From CAYNLK01 sp964398055 (GTDB lineage: Bacteria; Chloroflexota; Anaerolineae; 4572-78; J111), in assembly GCA_964398055.1 (NCBI GenBank), contig CAYNLK010000010.1:62001-126000 (forward strand): a stretch of DNA of 64,000 bases. The letters are read 5' to 3'. Position numbers and translations under genes: made by a program. The stretch's first letter is position 1, and each line of letters begins with the position of its first letter. Positions 1 to 8,523 of this stretch are shown piece after piece. The notes under the pieces are model-generated. The model had not been told where the DNA came from and made no database searches. It was given only the letters and a program-made list of their open reading frames with translations.

Positions 1-69
1 CTAGGGGCCAGGAACCGAACGGAGGCTGTTGCCCGGGCCATTCAGGAAGGGTGGGTGAGTCTAGATTAA
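1..69 (+). CDS. LuxR-family regulator, C-terminal fragment
   Basis: The gene enters from the left edge of the window and only its last 22 residues are visible, ending at TAA 67-69. They read LGARNRTEAVARAIQEGW followed by four more residues. This matches the end of a LuxR/NarL-type HTH, where the recognition helix (V/A-RNRTEAV) is followed by the short final helix. It is probably a NarL-type response regulator, but the receiver domain lies outside the window. A strong hairpin terminator follows at 99-138. Confidence 0.7.
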   Translation, partial: LGARNRTEAVARAIQEGWVSLD

Positions 70-98
70 AGGTCCGGTACTTAAGTACGGTATAAGAT

Positions 99-138
99 CA
101 GTCAAAAAGGTCGAGGCAAGCCTCGACCTTTTTGACTG
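99..138 (+). terminator. Perfect 19-bp hairpin terminator
   Basis: CAGTCAAAAAGGTCGAGGC at 99-117 is perfectly complementary to 120-138, separated by AA. The outer arms carry A5/T5 runs, so it can work as an intrinsic terminator in both directions. It closes the LuxR-like gene before the promoter at 162-190. Confidence 0.8.
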
Positions 139-161
139 CCCCAACCTGCAACTTTTAGACG

Positions 162-190
162 ATGACATCTGTTTAAATGAATACTATAAT
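162..190 (+). promoter_or_regulatory. Sigma-70-type promoter for the GH5-like gene
   Basis: ATGACA (162-167, 5/6 match to the -35 consensus), a 17-bp spacer and TATAAT (185-190, 6/6). Transcription would begin near 197. That is downstream of the first in-frame ATG at 177 and about 50 nt upstream of the ATG at 249, so it supports 249 as the true start. Confidence 0.6.
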
Positions 191-248
191 GAATGCGGGG
201 AAAATTACTCTATTCTTTACAGTTCAAGAAAGCCACACAGCAATAAAT

Positions 249-2729
249 ATGAAAACAATAAGATTCGGTCAGCTCTTAATCCTAATTTTTATGTTCACCG
301 GTTTAGCTCTGGCAACTTTAACAGTCAATGTAAGGGCGAATAGTTTGCCCCATGAAGTTGTCGCTGCTACTCAGAACCGAACCGCAAAATATAGCTTTGC
401 TACTGCGCCGGTCACTGAGGCTTTTTCTCCAACCGTATGGTTACCAGTGGTGATGAAAAATCAGGGGCCGGCTATCTTTAATATTGACGTTCTCGCCACA
501 AACGTTAGAGTCTACGAAAAGTATGAGGTAAGATTTTCAATCAATACTGCCGCCGACTACCCTTTTTTTGAGTACGACGAGAGTCCACCGCCTGGCGTAT
601 TGCCCAGAATCGGGATCACCGTTGAGGGGATATTCACTACGCCGTCAGGACAGCTCTTGAGACAACCGGCCTTCTACACCACGGAAGTGGCGCGGATAGG
701 CAGCGGAGCGAACATGTACTTTGTTGAAACCAACCGGAGCTATTGGGTCTTGAGGTTTTCCCCGCAGGAGCCAGGGCAGTATCAGGTGGCCCTCTCTGCC
801 CAGGATGCTACCGGCTCCAGTACGGTTGCGGTAGGTAACTTCACCGCCGCCGCGCCTGTTAGAAAAGGCTTTATTCAGGTTAGCCGTGCTGACCCACGGT
901 ATTTTGAGTTTTCTAACGGCGACATCTTCTGGCCCATCGGCCCGGCCTGGGCCGATAACGCCTCCACGAACCCCAACGCCAGAAGTATGGACTACACCCA
1001 GTACAAGAATACCGGGCAAAACCTGGAACGGCCCTGGATGGGAGGGCAGGGAGCTTACTCTACCAATTGGGCCCGTTGGATCTCCTCGGCTGAAAGGCAT
1101 GGAAATGAGGGCATTATGAGCCGCCTCAATTTCCGGGAAAAATATCCAGGGCACGAGCTGTCCTATGAAATCTTTTATCCGGCAGGTTTTAGAATCTGGA
1201 TACCTCAATGGGGGAATGAGATATTTGCTCCCCGGATCAAGCCCAATACAACCTATCAAGTCAGTCTGGCGCTCAAAACCGCAAATATATCGGGGCCACG
1301 AAATGGCGCCTACCCTTACGGTTTTGTCATCAAGCTGCACGATTTTCTGTCTCACGAAGAGAATATCAGCGTTACAGAAAACGCCTTGAGAAACAAACCC
1401 GAAATAATCGAACATATCTCGTCGAACCAGGATTGGCGTACTATTAACACTACTTTTACCACCCCGGCCAATGTGGGCAGCGACATTTCGCTGTATCTGG
1501 ATAATGTTACCAATGGCAACGTTTACATTGACCGGTTTTCAATGAAAGAGGTTTTGCCGGATGGCAGCTTGGGCGGAGAGTTGATCCGCAACCCCGTCGC
1601 CGACCTACATACTTATGTGGACCCGCGAGCGGCTGCCTTTTTTGACTGGCAGGTGGAACAGGGGGAACAGAACGGCGTCTTCTTTAAATATGTAGTCCAC
1701 GACAAAAATGACTGGATTCAAAACCATCTGCTGGCGAACGGTCAATGGGCTGAACAAGGCGATGGTTATTACCAACCTGAAAATAGTAAGGCCAGGTGGT
1801 TGCTGCGGCAATGGTATCGCTACCTGGCGGCCCGCTGGGGCTACTCCACGGCCATTCACTCCTGGGAATTGAACAACGAAGGTCCGCCCAACGCCGACCC
1901 ACCCGGCAGCGGTACGGCCCCCCATTGGGTCACGGCCCAGGCCTTTGCCAGGTATATGCACCAGATTGATAGCCATCCGCACCTGGCCTCCACCTCTTTC
2001 TGGTGCTGCTGGCGGCCAGAGTTTTGGGGGAATCAAACCAGTTATGCCGATATTGATTACGCGGACATCCATGAGTATACCGGCAATCCTGAGGTGGTCA
2101 ATCAAAGCTATGCCAACGACCTGGCCGCGTTCATCGGCCAGATTGGCCAAGCGGTCCTGGCCGACAATGTCCGCAAACCGGTTATGCTGGGAGAACACGG
2201 CATTTCCGTAAATGGCTGGGAGATTGTCCCGGAACTTCAGCAACCTAACCCTGGCCTCTGGTACCATAATATGCTCTGGAGCGGGCTGCATCCGGGCGCG
2301 GTCACCGCGCCCAACTACTGGTTCTCGGAGCATCTGAGCTACATCTATCGCGAGCAGATCAGCCCCCCGTTTGATCAGTTTGTAAGCACGCTCGATCTTA
2401 ACAAGGGTGGGTATGGTTCGCTCGGCGCCAGCGTTAGTAACCCGCGGCTGCGCGTCTTTGGGCAGAAAAATCTGGCTAAAAACCAGGCCCACCTTTGGAT
2501 TCAGAACAGCGACCACACCTGGCGACAGGTGATGGCCGGGGCTATTTCAGCCCAGTCGGGCGCGATCACCTTTAGCATGAACCCGAACACAGAGTACACC
2601 ATTGAGTGGTGGAATACATCTAGTGGCGGCGTTGAGCGAAGGCAATCCCTGCGCAGCACTGCTGCCGGCGATCTGGCGTTGTCGGTAACAAATCTAACGG
2701 ATGACGTGGCGGTGAAAATTTTCAGGTAA
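249..2729 (+). CDS. Exported GH5-like (clan A) glycosidase-type protein
   Basis: About 826 aa. The start is placed at ATG 249, which gives a classical signal peptide (MKTIRFGQLLILIFMFTGLA) and lies downstream of a good promoter. Residues 63-71 hold VWLPVVMKN, the LP..K motif seen in other exported proteins here. A beta-rich region (about 80-430) includes a stretch resembling a carbohydrate-binding module. A TIM-barrel-like region follows (about 470-730), with WELNNEG (Glu about 544) and MLGEHG (Glu about 649). These fit the acid/base and nucleophile of clan GH-A glycosidases, but the substrate cannot be told. A small beta domain ends the protein. It probably acts on extracellular polysaccharide. 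The next gene follows after about 50 bp in the same direction. Confidence 0.65.
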   Translation: MKTIRFGQLLILIFMFTGLALATLTVNVRANSLPHEVVAATQNRTAKYSFATAPVTEAFSPTVWLPVVMKNQGPAIFNIDVLATNVRVYEKYEVRFSINTAADYPFFEYDESPPPGVLPRIGITVEGIFTTPSGQLLRQPAFYTTEVARIGSGANMYFVETNRSYWVLRFSPQEPGQYQVALSAQDATGSSTVAVGNFTAAAPVRKGFIQVSRADPRYFEFSNGDIFWPIGPAWADNASTNPNARSMDYTQYKNTGQNLERPWMGGQGAYSTNWARWISSAERHGNEGIMSRLNFREKYPGHELSYEIFYPAGFRIWIPQWGNEIFAPRIKPNTTYQVSLALKTANISGPRNGAYPYGFVIKLHDFLSHEENISVTENALRNKPEIIEHISSNQDWRTINTTFTTPANVGSDISLYLDNVTNGNVYIDRFSMKEVLPDGSLGGELIRNPVADLHTYVDPRAAAFFDWQVEQGEQNGVFFKYVVHDKNDWIQNHLLANGQWAEQGDGYYQPENSKARWLLRQWYRYLAARWGYSTAIHSWELNNEGPPNADPPGSGTAPHWVTAQAFARYMHQIDSHPHLASTSFWCCWRPEFWGNQTSYADIDYADIHEYTGNPEVVNQSYANDLAAFIGQIGQAVLADNVRKPVMLGEHGISVNGWEIVPELQQPNPGLWYHNMLWSGLHPGAVTAPNYWFSEHLSYIYREQISPPFDQFVSTLDLNKGGYGSLGASVSNPRLRVFGQKNLAKNQAHLWIQNSDHTWRQVMAGAISAQSGAITFSMNPNTEYTIEWWNTSSGGVERRQSLRSTAAGDLALSVTNLTDDVAVKIFR

Positions 2730-2780
2730 CTCAAGACCTTTTGAATTCGATGACTCTTAACAACTCAGGGGGTATCAGCG

Positions 2781-4826
2781 GTGAATAAAACACGTTTCTC
2801 TTTAAACTTTCTAACGGTGTTGGCGATAACGTTTTCTCTATCGCTGGTAAATGCTGTCTGGCCAGTAGCTTCCGTAGGCAAAACCCAATTACAGGCCTCC
2901 CCGCCAGCTACATATCTTGTCTATCTGCCCATCATCATAAAAAGCCCGGCGCCTATTGCTGAATGGACGCAGCACGCCCACGACGCCCAGCGTACGGGTT
3001 ACACCGACCAGGTGGTGCCAACGCCCTGGCGCTGGAAATGGGCCTGGAATGGGCCAAACGCTGCCGGCGGAATCAGCCCGGGCAAGTTCCGGTTGCCCAG
3101 AAACAGCCAGCCGGTTACCGGCGGCGGCCGGGTTTATATCGCCGCCGGCAGCCGGGGCGTTTACGCCCTGAACAATGCCAACGGCAGCGTGGCCTGGAAC
3201 AGCAACCCCGGCGGCGCGATCAATTCCACGCCGGCTTACGACCCGCAGACGGAGGCAGTTTTTGTGCTTTCCAGCAACGGCGTGCTCTACAAGTTAGACG
3301 CCGCCAGCGGCAATCCCCTGGCACAGTTTACCACCGGCGCCAGCAGCGACCTGCCTTTGCCGCCGGCCTTATACGGTGACCGGGTGTTTATCTCGATGGG
3401 GCCGCGGCTTTATGCCATCGATAAAAACAGGATGGCCCAAATTTGGGCGTATGAAGCCGGTTCGCCGCTGCATACCCCGCCGGCTTACTCAGCCTCATAC
3501 AACCGCGTTATCGCCGCCAGCCAGGACCTTTATGTCCACGCCATTGACAATGCCAATGGCAGGCGCGCCTGGCGAGTTAAACCAACCCCACTCAAGCCCG
3601 GCAATCCCGCCCAGGATAGCGACCTGGCCGAAGTCAAGAACGGCTGGCCGGTGATTGCCGAGACGCACGGCCTGGTCCTACTCAAATTACGGCTGGATTG
3701 GCAAACGCTTTGGCAACCTAACCCCTGGCCCAGCACCAACGCAGCCATGCGCTCGATGCTAACTAGCCGGCCGGATTTGCAGGCGCTGCTGGTCTTGCGA
3801 CTCGAGGATGGTTCTATTCCGTTCATTGCCAACGTGGGGCATGGCGGCTTTGGCGATGGCGGCTATCTGCCGATGGGGCCGCAGCCGGTGGTGAAGCGGT
3901 TTGCCAATGGACAAGAGGTAGCCTACGTGGTGATGCGTGGCTCGCCCTGCAAACAATCCCCTTGTGATGGCCGTTGGGATTCGCACCTGGGTGAGCTGCT
4001 GCTGGATAACACGACCGTGTCTGGTTATATGGCTGGATATGTGCGCTACATCAGAAACACCTTTTTTCCAACCGATGAACAAGCTTACCTCAGTATGGCG
4101 GACGATTATCTCCTCGGCGGGCACTTTGAGGCCGGGATTGCTCATCAGATTACAGACCGGTCAGCCAGCCGGGGCAGTGGAACCAATCCCATTTTGACCA
4201 GCGACCTGCCCCATGTTGTCACCTCTCAGGATGAAGACACCTGCGGGCGCGGCTTTCAAGCGAACCATTACTGTGAAACCAGTCTGAAAAACACTCGTCT
4301 CTGGCCGGCAGGTTTCTATATTTACTGGCAAAAAGGCAAGGTCTATGACCAGTATTGGAGCGAATATGCGGGGTGGGTGGTGAGCAACAATACCATCTAC
4401 TTTGTCAGCACCGATGGGACGGTGGTAGCCCTGGAGCAGGGCAACCCGGCGGCGGCTCAGTTAGAGCCCTTGACAATAACCAACATAGCCGAAACAGAGG
4501 CTGAACAGGGGGCTACACTTGAGGCTGCCACAGCCAATATTTCTTACACCCAGGCGCGAGCCTATGCCGGGCAGGAAGCGACGGTTTCAGGCGTGATTCG
4601 CTATGTTTTCAATAACGGGCTGGCTGTTCTGTTGGGCTTTGCAGAGCCGCATCAGGGCGCTTTTAAGGTGAGGATATTGAAGAAAGATTGGGGCAACTTT
4701 GCCGCGCCGCCGGAAACAATCTACCAGGTGGGCCAGCAGGTTCAAGTCACCGGCAAAATTGAGTGGTACCAGGGCGACCCCGTGATTTATATCGAAACCC
4801 CTTCGGGAATGGAGATTGGGAAATAG
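2781..4826 (+). CDS. Exported PQQ-type beta-propeller protein with OB-fold tail
   Basis: 681 aa from GTG 2781, preceded by a CAGGGGGT ribosome site 8 nt upstream. A hydrophobic signal peptide (residues 1-30) is followed by VYLPIIIKS at 47-55, the LP..K motif also found in the upstream gene. Residues about 60-260 hold repeats of the PQQ/YVTN type (GRVYIAAGSRGVYALN, VFVLSSNGVLYKLDAASG), giving a beta-propeller. The last about 110 residues (YAGQEATVSGVIR, YQVGQQVQVTGKIEWYQGDP) look like an OB-fold of the kind attached to secreted nucleases and binding proteins. The role is unknown, perhaps ligand binding at the cell surface. The 3' end runs into a GAGATTGGAGATT repeat that supplies the last codons (MEIGK). 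Confidence 0.65.
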   Translation: MNKTRFSLNFLTVLAITFSLSLVNAVWPVASVGKTQLQASPPATYLVYLPIIIKSPAPIAEWTQHAHDAQRTGYTDQVVPTPWRWKWAWNGPNAAGGISPGKFRLPRNSQPVTGGGRVYIAAGSRGVYALNNANGSVAWNSNPGGAINSTPAYDPQTEAVFVLSSNGVLYKLDAASGNPLAQFTTGASSDLPLPPALYGDRVFISMGPRLYAIDKNRMAQIWAYEAGSPLHTPPAYSASYNRVIAASQDLYVHAIDNANGRRAWRVKPTPLKPGNPAQDSDLAEVKNGWPVIAETHGLVLLKLRLDWQTLWQPNPWPSTNAAMRSMLTSRPDLQALLVLRLEDGSIPFIANVGHGGFGDGGYLPMGPQPVVKRFANGQEVAYVVMRGSPCKQSPCDGRWDSHLGELLLDNTTVSGYMAGYVRYIRNTFFPTDEQAYLSMADDYLLGGHFEAGIAHQITDRSASRGSGTNPILTSDLPHVVTSQDEDTCGRGFQANHYCETSLKNTRLWPAGFYIYWQKGKVYDQYWSEYAGWVVSNNTIYFVSTDGTVVALEQGNPAAAQLEPLTITNIAETEAEQGATLEAATANISYTQARAYAGQEATVSGVIRYVFNNGLAVLLGFAEPHQGAFKVRILKKDWGNFAAPPETIYQVGQQVQVTGKIEWYQGDPVIYIETPSGMEIGK

Positions 4827-4853
4827 AGATTAGAGATTGGAGATTGGAGATTG
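4811..4853. repeat. GAGATT(A/G)-word low-complexity repeat
   Basis: Irregular tandem words (GGAGATTGGG, TAGAGATTAGAGATTGGAGA) that overlap the stop codon of the propeller gene. The same word family recurs at 10549-10618 and 53956-54117. The remaining gap to 4938 shows no gene. Confidence 0.7.
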
Positions 4854-4937
4854 AAAAAATTCCCGACCTGCAGTCTCCGGCTCGAATTTCATCTGTGGTG
4901 ATGGCGAACAGTTCCATGAAGGTAGAACTGCTTCACC

Positions 4938-6524
4938 TTAACTGCGCTGCCGTAGTACAATGAATATCACCGCGCCGATAATCAGAATTGCCGGCAGCAG
5001 ACTGGCGCCTATTAGGACTACCTCATCATTATCGGTATAAATAGAGCCGGTCGCCCCTGCCGGGATAACCAATTGTACAGCCGACGGGTCAAGGGTAGCC
5101 GTGGCTGTGGGTGACGGCCTGGGGGTTGGAGTCATTGTGGGCGGAATTTCCATTTCAGGCGGCGTTGGAGTGGGTATGGGGGTTGGCCAGGGTATCGGCG
5201 CTATAGCCGGAGCGTCAGCAAAGCCGCGTGCATACCAGACTTTATATTTAGCAAGATCGGATTGCCAGAGGGTCTCGGCATCTCTGACAAACCAGACGAC
5301 GTGTAATTGGTTGCCGTTACCTACGGCAAGGCGGGGCCATTCGGGTACATCATCTATTAAAGTGGTAACCACCTGTGGCGGTAACCAGGTTGAGCCATTC
5401 CAGGTCAAATGCAAAACATCCAGGGATGGCTGGTTTTTTGATGTTCGACCGACCAGTACCAGATGAATCTGGTCATTACTGTCAGTAGCTATAGCATAAT
5501 CATCAAGTCTCGTAACCGACCCGGCCCATAGGCCAGGGATAGGCCGCGGCGGCGACCAGGACCTTCCCCGGTCATTCGAAGTTTGATAGTATACCAGTTT
5601 ATCCATTGTTCCCGACCAAACAACCACCAGTTGGCCTCGACCATCAAGGCCAATCGTGATGTGATCGGCCTCTCCGCCAGGCGCCACGAACTCAATAGGA
5701 GCCGACCATGATTCACCCCCATCATAAGAAGCGGTATATTTCACCGTCGTTGGTCCTGATAACTGCCCATACGCTCCCCCCCGACCGGCTACCCAAACGA
5801 CATGGAGATTATCCTGGTCATCAATCAATATTTGGGGTTTGGCTGCCCCGGTAGGCAGTTTTGAGATATCGCTAAGACTCGACCAACTCAACCCGTTATT
5901 GTGTGAGGACCGATAAAACAGGTGAAAGCACACAGGACAATCAGGGCTGGGTACATTCTCCGTAAAGATCAGGTGGAGCTGACCCTGGCTATCTACAGCC
6001 AACCGCGAAAAGTAAGCGACTTGACTGGTGCTGATCTGCCGTTTGGGTAGCCAGGCCGCGGCATTAAGGGCAAATTGAGCCGGAACATTGCTGTAGTATA
6101 CCTCGGTAAACCGGCAGGTCAGGTGCAAAGTACCGCGCTGGTCCATAAACAAAGTGGGGCGAGTTGCCTCACTCCCGGCTATTTGCAGAAACGCCACCGT
6201 ATCCACCACCTTGTCCCACTGCACTCCATCCTGACTGCTGGTATACATCACCGTATCATAGGCTCTACCGGCCTTATCATCCTTCATCCTGAACCCCGAA
6301 CTCCAAACCACGTGCACCCGCCCGGTCTGATCAGTCGCCACGTCGGGGAACCAGGAAAAGGTGTCGTTAGAGGACAACTGTACCGGTGTTGACCAACCCC
6401 CGGTTTGGCCCTGTGAGATTGAAACGGATAGCCCTAGACTTAACAGAACCAACAAAAACGCAACGAACAACCGCGCAACTTTAAAATATAAAGTCGTTTT
6501 TGAAATTTTGTCTTGCTTGTCCAT
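4938..6524 (-). CDS. Membrane-anchored BNR/sialidase-like propeller protein
   Basis: About 528 aa. The start is set at ATG 6524 (MDKQDKISKTT), which gives a normal N-terminal signal/anchor helix. The body carries repeated Asp-box/BNR-like strands (S.D.G..W....., e.g. SSQDGVQWDKV, SHNNGLSWSSL, SYDGGESWSAP, SNDRGRSWSPP) spaced as in a six-bladed propeller. It then has a Thr/Pro-rich linker (PTPIPTPTPPEM) and a C-terminal transmembrane helix with a basic tail (VLRQRS). Catalytic sialidase residues cannot be assigned, so a binding role is as likely as an enzyme. It starts 13 bp after a 68-aa membrane ORF and shares its promoter (6803-6858). Confidence 0.65.
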   Translation of the reverse strand: MDKQDKISKTTLYFKVARLFVAFLLVLLSLGLSVSISQGQTGGWSTPVQLSSNDTFSWFPDVATDQTGRVHVVWSSGFRMKDDKAGRAYDTVMYTSSQDGVQWDKVVDTVAFLQIAGSEATRPTLFMDQRGTLHLTCRFTEVYYSNVPAQFALNAAAWLPKRQISTSQVAYFSRLAVDSQGQLHLIFTENVPSPDCPVCFHLFYRSSHNNGLSWSSLSDISKLPTGAAKPQILIDDQDNLHVVWVAGRGGAYGQLSGPTTVKYTASYDGGESWSAPIEFVAPGGEADHITIGLDGRGQLVVVWSGTMDKLVYYQTSNDRGRSWSPPRPIPGLWAGSVTRLDDYAIATDSNDQIHLVLVGRTSKNQPSLDVLHLTWNGSTWLPPQVVTTLIDDVPEWPRLAVGNGNQLHVVWFVRDAETLWQSDLAKYKVWYARGFADAPAIAPIPWPTPIPTPTPPEMEIPPTMTPTPRPSPTATATLDPSAVQLVIPAGATGSIYTDNDEVVLIGASLLPAILIIGAVIFIVLRQRS

Positions 6525-6537
6525 AATCAAATGCCGG

Positions 6538-6744
6538 TTAAATTTTAGCCGCACCCCACTGCCGCCCCGCCAGATAGATGCCAACAGCGCCGCCGCTCAG
6601 CAAAGCCACCCCCACCACCAGGTAAGTGAAATGATGCCAGATCATCATCGAAAAGATACGGGTAAAGATGACCTGGAAGGCCAGTATCCTGGCCGCAATA
6701 AGCGCCAGGCCCAGGTATTTGGATACGGCAGAAACATTAAGCAT
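6538..6744 (-). CDS. Short membrane protein, N-terminus-like fragment of the fused spermidine synthase/MFS family
   Basis: 68 aa with a good ribosome site (GGGAGGATAACTG before ATG 6744) and two hydrophobic segments. The stretch TRIFSMMIWHHFTYLVVGVA resembles the start of large membrane proteins annotated as spermidine synthase-like (TRxFSxxxWyHFayxxxsxALxGxG). The gene stops right after the second helix (AGRQWGAAKI). It is either a truncated remnant or a stand-alone small membrane protein. It is the first gene behind the bipartite promoter at 6803-6858 and precedes the BNR protein by 13 bp. The family match is from memory of the motif only. Confidence 0.5.
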   Translation of the reverse strand: MLNVSAVSKYLGLALIAARILAFQVIFTRIFSMMIWHHFTYLVVGVALLSGGAVGIYLAGRQWGAAKI

Positions 6745-6802
6745 CAGTTATCCTCCCGGTGAATGGTTTATAACAATTAACGGCCCAAAATGGCTGAATA
6801 TG

Positions 6803-6858
6803 AGTATAACAGGGCCGTGTAGTAATATGATGAGAACATACTTAGAAAAAAGTTAGAA
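6803..6858 (-). promoter_or_regulatory. Bipartite promoter element, copy A
   Basis: Read on the minus strand: TTCTAACTTTTTTCTAA (6858-6842), 30 bp, then TGTTATACT (6811-6803), an extended -10. TTC or TT recurs at 11-bp steps inside the spacer (TTCTCA, TTACTA). Transcription would start near 6797, about 50 nt upstream of the 68-aa membrane gene. The same layout occurs at 13487-13542, 38615-38670 and 44963-45018. Confidence 0.65.
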
Positions 6859-6868
6859 AAAGCAGGTT

Positions 6869-7357
6869 TCAGCGGGCCAACAGTCCAAACGAATCGGTAT
6901 CCAGATAAAACTGATCATGCTCCGACAGCGTGAAGTAATATAATTCTCCCCCACGCGCCAACGCAAGTTTGTCAGCTTGCGCCGCTGTTTCATTGAAAAC
7001 GCTCAACTCCGGGTCGAACACCACCACAATGGCTTGTTCCTGAGCATTCAGGTTCAGACCCAAACCGGCCGGGGTAGCTCTCAATACTTCCTGGCGATCA
7101 TTCGCCGGCGCGCCCGCATCCAGCTCCCACTTGCTGCCAATATAGAAAGGCAAACGGCGATACTGCGGCAGATAATAGGCCACATGGCGCCAGTTGGCTG
7201 CCAAAATGAGGGGGGACTCAGGCGGAAAATGTTGCTCAATGGCCTCAAAACGATCTTGATAGTAACGGTCGGAATTGACCAGGGTTTCACGGGTCAACAG
7301 ACGTGGCCCCCCCCGGCCCCAGGGGGTATTCGGGCGCAAAACAGAAGACCCCCACAT
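6869..7357 (-). CDS. GT-C membrane glycosyltransferase, C-terminal part after a frameshift
   Basis: The reading frame holding the C-terminus of the gene at 7287-8462. The true reading enters this frame at the run of eight C (plus strand) at 7307-7314. With seven C the protein would read through as APEYPLGPGGPRLLTRETLV. The tail is a soluble periplasmic-type domain (VNSDRYYQDRFEAIEQHFPP, LILAANWRHVAYYLPQYR) typical of the end of PMT-like transferases. Its own first ATG at 7357 lies inside the overlap and is probably not used. Confidence 0.6.
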   Translation of the reverse strand: MWGSSVLRPNTPWGRGGPRLLTRETLVNSDRYYQDRFEAIEQHFPPESPLILAANWRHVAYYLPQYRRLPFYIGSKWELDAGAPANDRQEVLRATPAGLGLNLNAQEQAIVVVFDPELSVFNETAAQADKLALARGGELYYFTLSEHDQFYLDTDSFGLLAR

Positions 7358-8462
7358 TCAAGACAACCAGAATTGAGGCGGCCCCAACCAGCGCTTTTGG
7401 CCGTTGAGCCGTCAGGTATACCAGCCCGGCCGCGCTCCCTAACAATAAGGCCGGCAAAAATACAAAGACCAGGCCCTGCTGGCCCATGTGCATGAAGACG
7501 TAAAAGAGCAGGGCCGGCAAAATCCACACCACCAAGAAAACCATCTTGGCCCAATTTTGCGGCTGCGCTCGCTGCCAGAGCAACTGCCCGGCCCACAGCA
7601 CGGCCGGAAGCAGGGCCGCGCCCCAGGCGTAGGGGGTATACAGACCCAATTTAATCAGATTACGCTGGAGTCCCGGCCAACCGGCCCCCATCACAATAGA
7701 GGTGGCGCGCTGGAATCGCTCGGTAAACGCGCCGGAAATTTCCATATAATTTAAAATACCGCCGCTCAAAACCATCAGCGGCCCAAACCAGACCAGGCAA
7801 AGCAGCCCACCCAGTAATCCGGCCAGCAACCAACGCCGCCAGCCAACTTTGCGCAGGGCCAAAAGAGTCAGCGGGGCCAGAAAAATTAGTGTTTGCTGGC
7901 GCACCCCACCAGCCATAGCCAGCGCCGCCACCGCCGGAAAAAGGTAACGCCGCCTGCCGTGCCTCGTTTCGTACAACCACCAGGCGGCCACAATCACCAG
8001 CAGGGTATCCAAAGTGTGGGGCAGGGCAATCTCACCATAAAACCAAAATAAGGGCGAGGTCATCAAAAACAACGCCGCCGCCAGGCCAACTCGCCGGTCA
8101 AACATCGCCCGCCCCAGGTAGTAAAGGGCTACTACTGCCAGGGCGCTGGCCAAGATGCTGAGGCCAACCATCGTGGTTTGAGCCTCGCCCAACACCCTGC
8201 CCGCCAACCGGCACAACCAGACGTAGACAATGTAGCCCGGCGGCTGCGGTTGCGCCTGGGCCAGGTTAAATTCGCCCGTGGCATAAGCAAAGTTGACCGA
8301 GTCCCAATGGTAAAGAATCTGGCTCTGAAACAACAGCCGGCTGGCCAGGGTAAGCAAAAACAAAGCAGTCACCAACAGCCAGCTATGCGCCCATAATTGT
8401 TCAAGTTGAAGGGTAATCGAAGCGGTAATTCTGTCTGGAGTTGAGACAGTTTTTGTGGTCAT
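7287..8462 (-). CDS. GT-C (PMT/ArnT-like) membrane glycosyltransferase, frameshifted
   Basis: 391 aa before the frameshift. It starts at ATG 8462 behind GGGGAGCAT. The protein is rich in transmembrane helices. The first periplasmic loop, YHWDSVNFAYATGEFNL, has the acidic residue expected of GT-C enzymes that use polyprenyl-phosphate sugars, and PQPPGYIVYVWLCRLAG resembles the PPG/PxxHPP region of DUF2723/PMT proteins. The frame breaks at a G8 run (minus strand) near 7310 and continues in 6869-7357; one extra base explains it. Whole gene: 6869-8462, about 530 aa. A homopolymer sequencing error is the simplest explanation, though a real mutation is possible. Confidence 0.7.
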   Translation of the reverse strand: MTTKTVSTPDRITASITLQLEQLWAHSWLLVTALFLLTLASRLLFQSQILYHWDSVNFAYATGEFNLAQAQPQPPGYIVYVWLCRLAGRVLGEAQTTMVGLSILASALAVVALYYLGRAMFDRRVGLAAALFLMTSPLFWFYGEIALPHTLDTLLVIVAAWWLYETRHGRRRYLFPAVAALAMAGGVRQQTLIFLAPLTLLALRKVGWRRWLLAGLLGGLLCLVWFGPLMVLSGGILNYMEISGAFTERFQRATSIVMGAGWPGLQRNLIKLGLYTPYAWGAALLPAVLWAGQLLWQRAQPQNWAKMVFLVVWILPALLFYVFMHMGQQGLVFVFLPALLLGSAAGLVYLTAQRPKALVGAASILVVLNVGVFCFAPEYPLGPGGATSVDP

Positions 8463-8523
8463 ATGCTCCCCTAATTATGGCAGCACGGCGTAGATTTTGA
8501 CCCAGGTCGAATGATCAAATTTA

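Noticed and set aside
177..248. Upstream ATG (177) as the start of the GH5-like gene
   Set aside because: The -10 TATAAT lies at 185-190, downstream of that ATG, and the longer N-terminus would bury the signal peptide.
6842..6858. TTAGAAAAAAGTTAGAA as a mere A-rich coincidence
   Set aside because: Four near-identical copies, each with the same 30-bp distance to a -10-like element and the same orientation relative to a gene, are not compatible with chance; kept as a finding.
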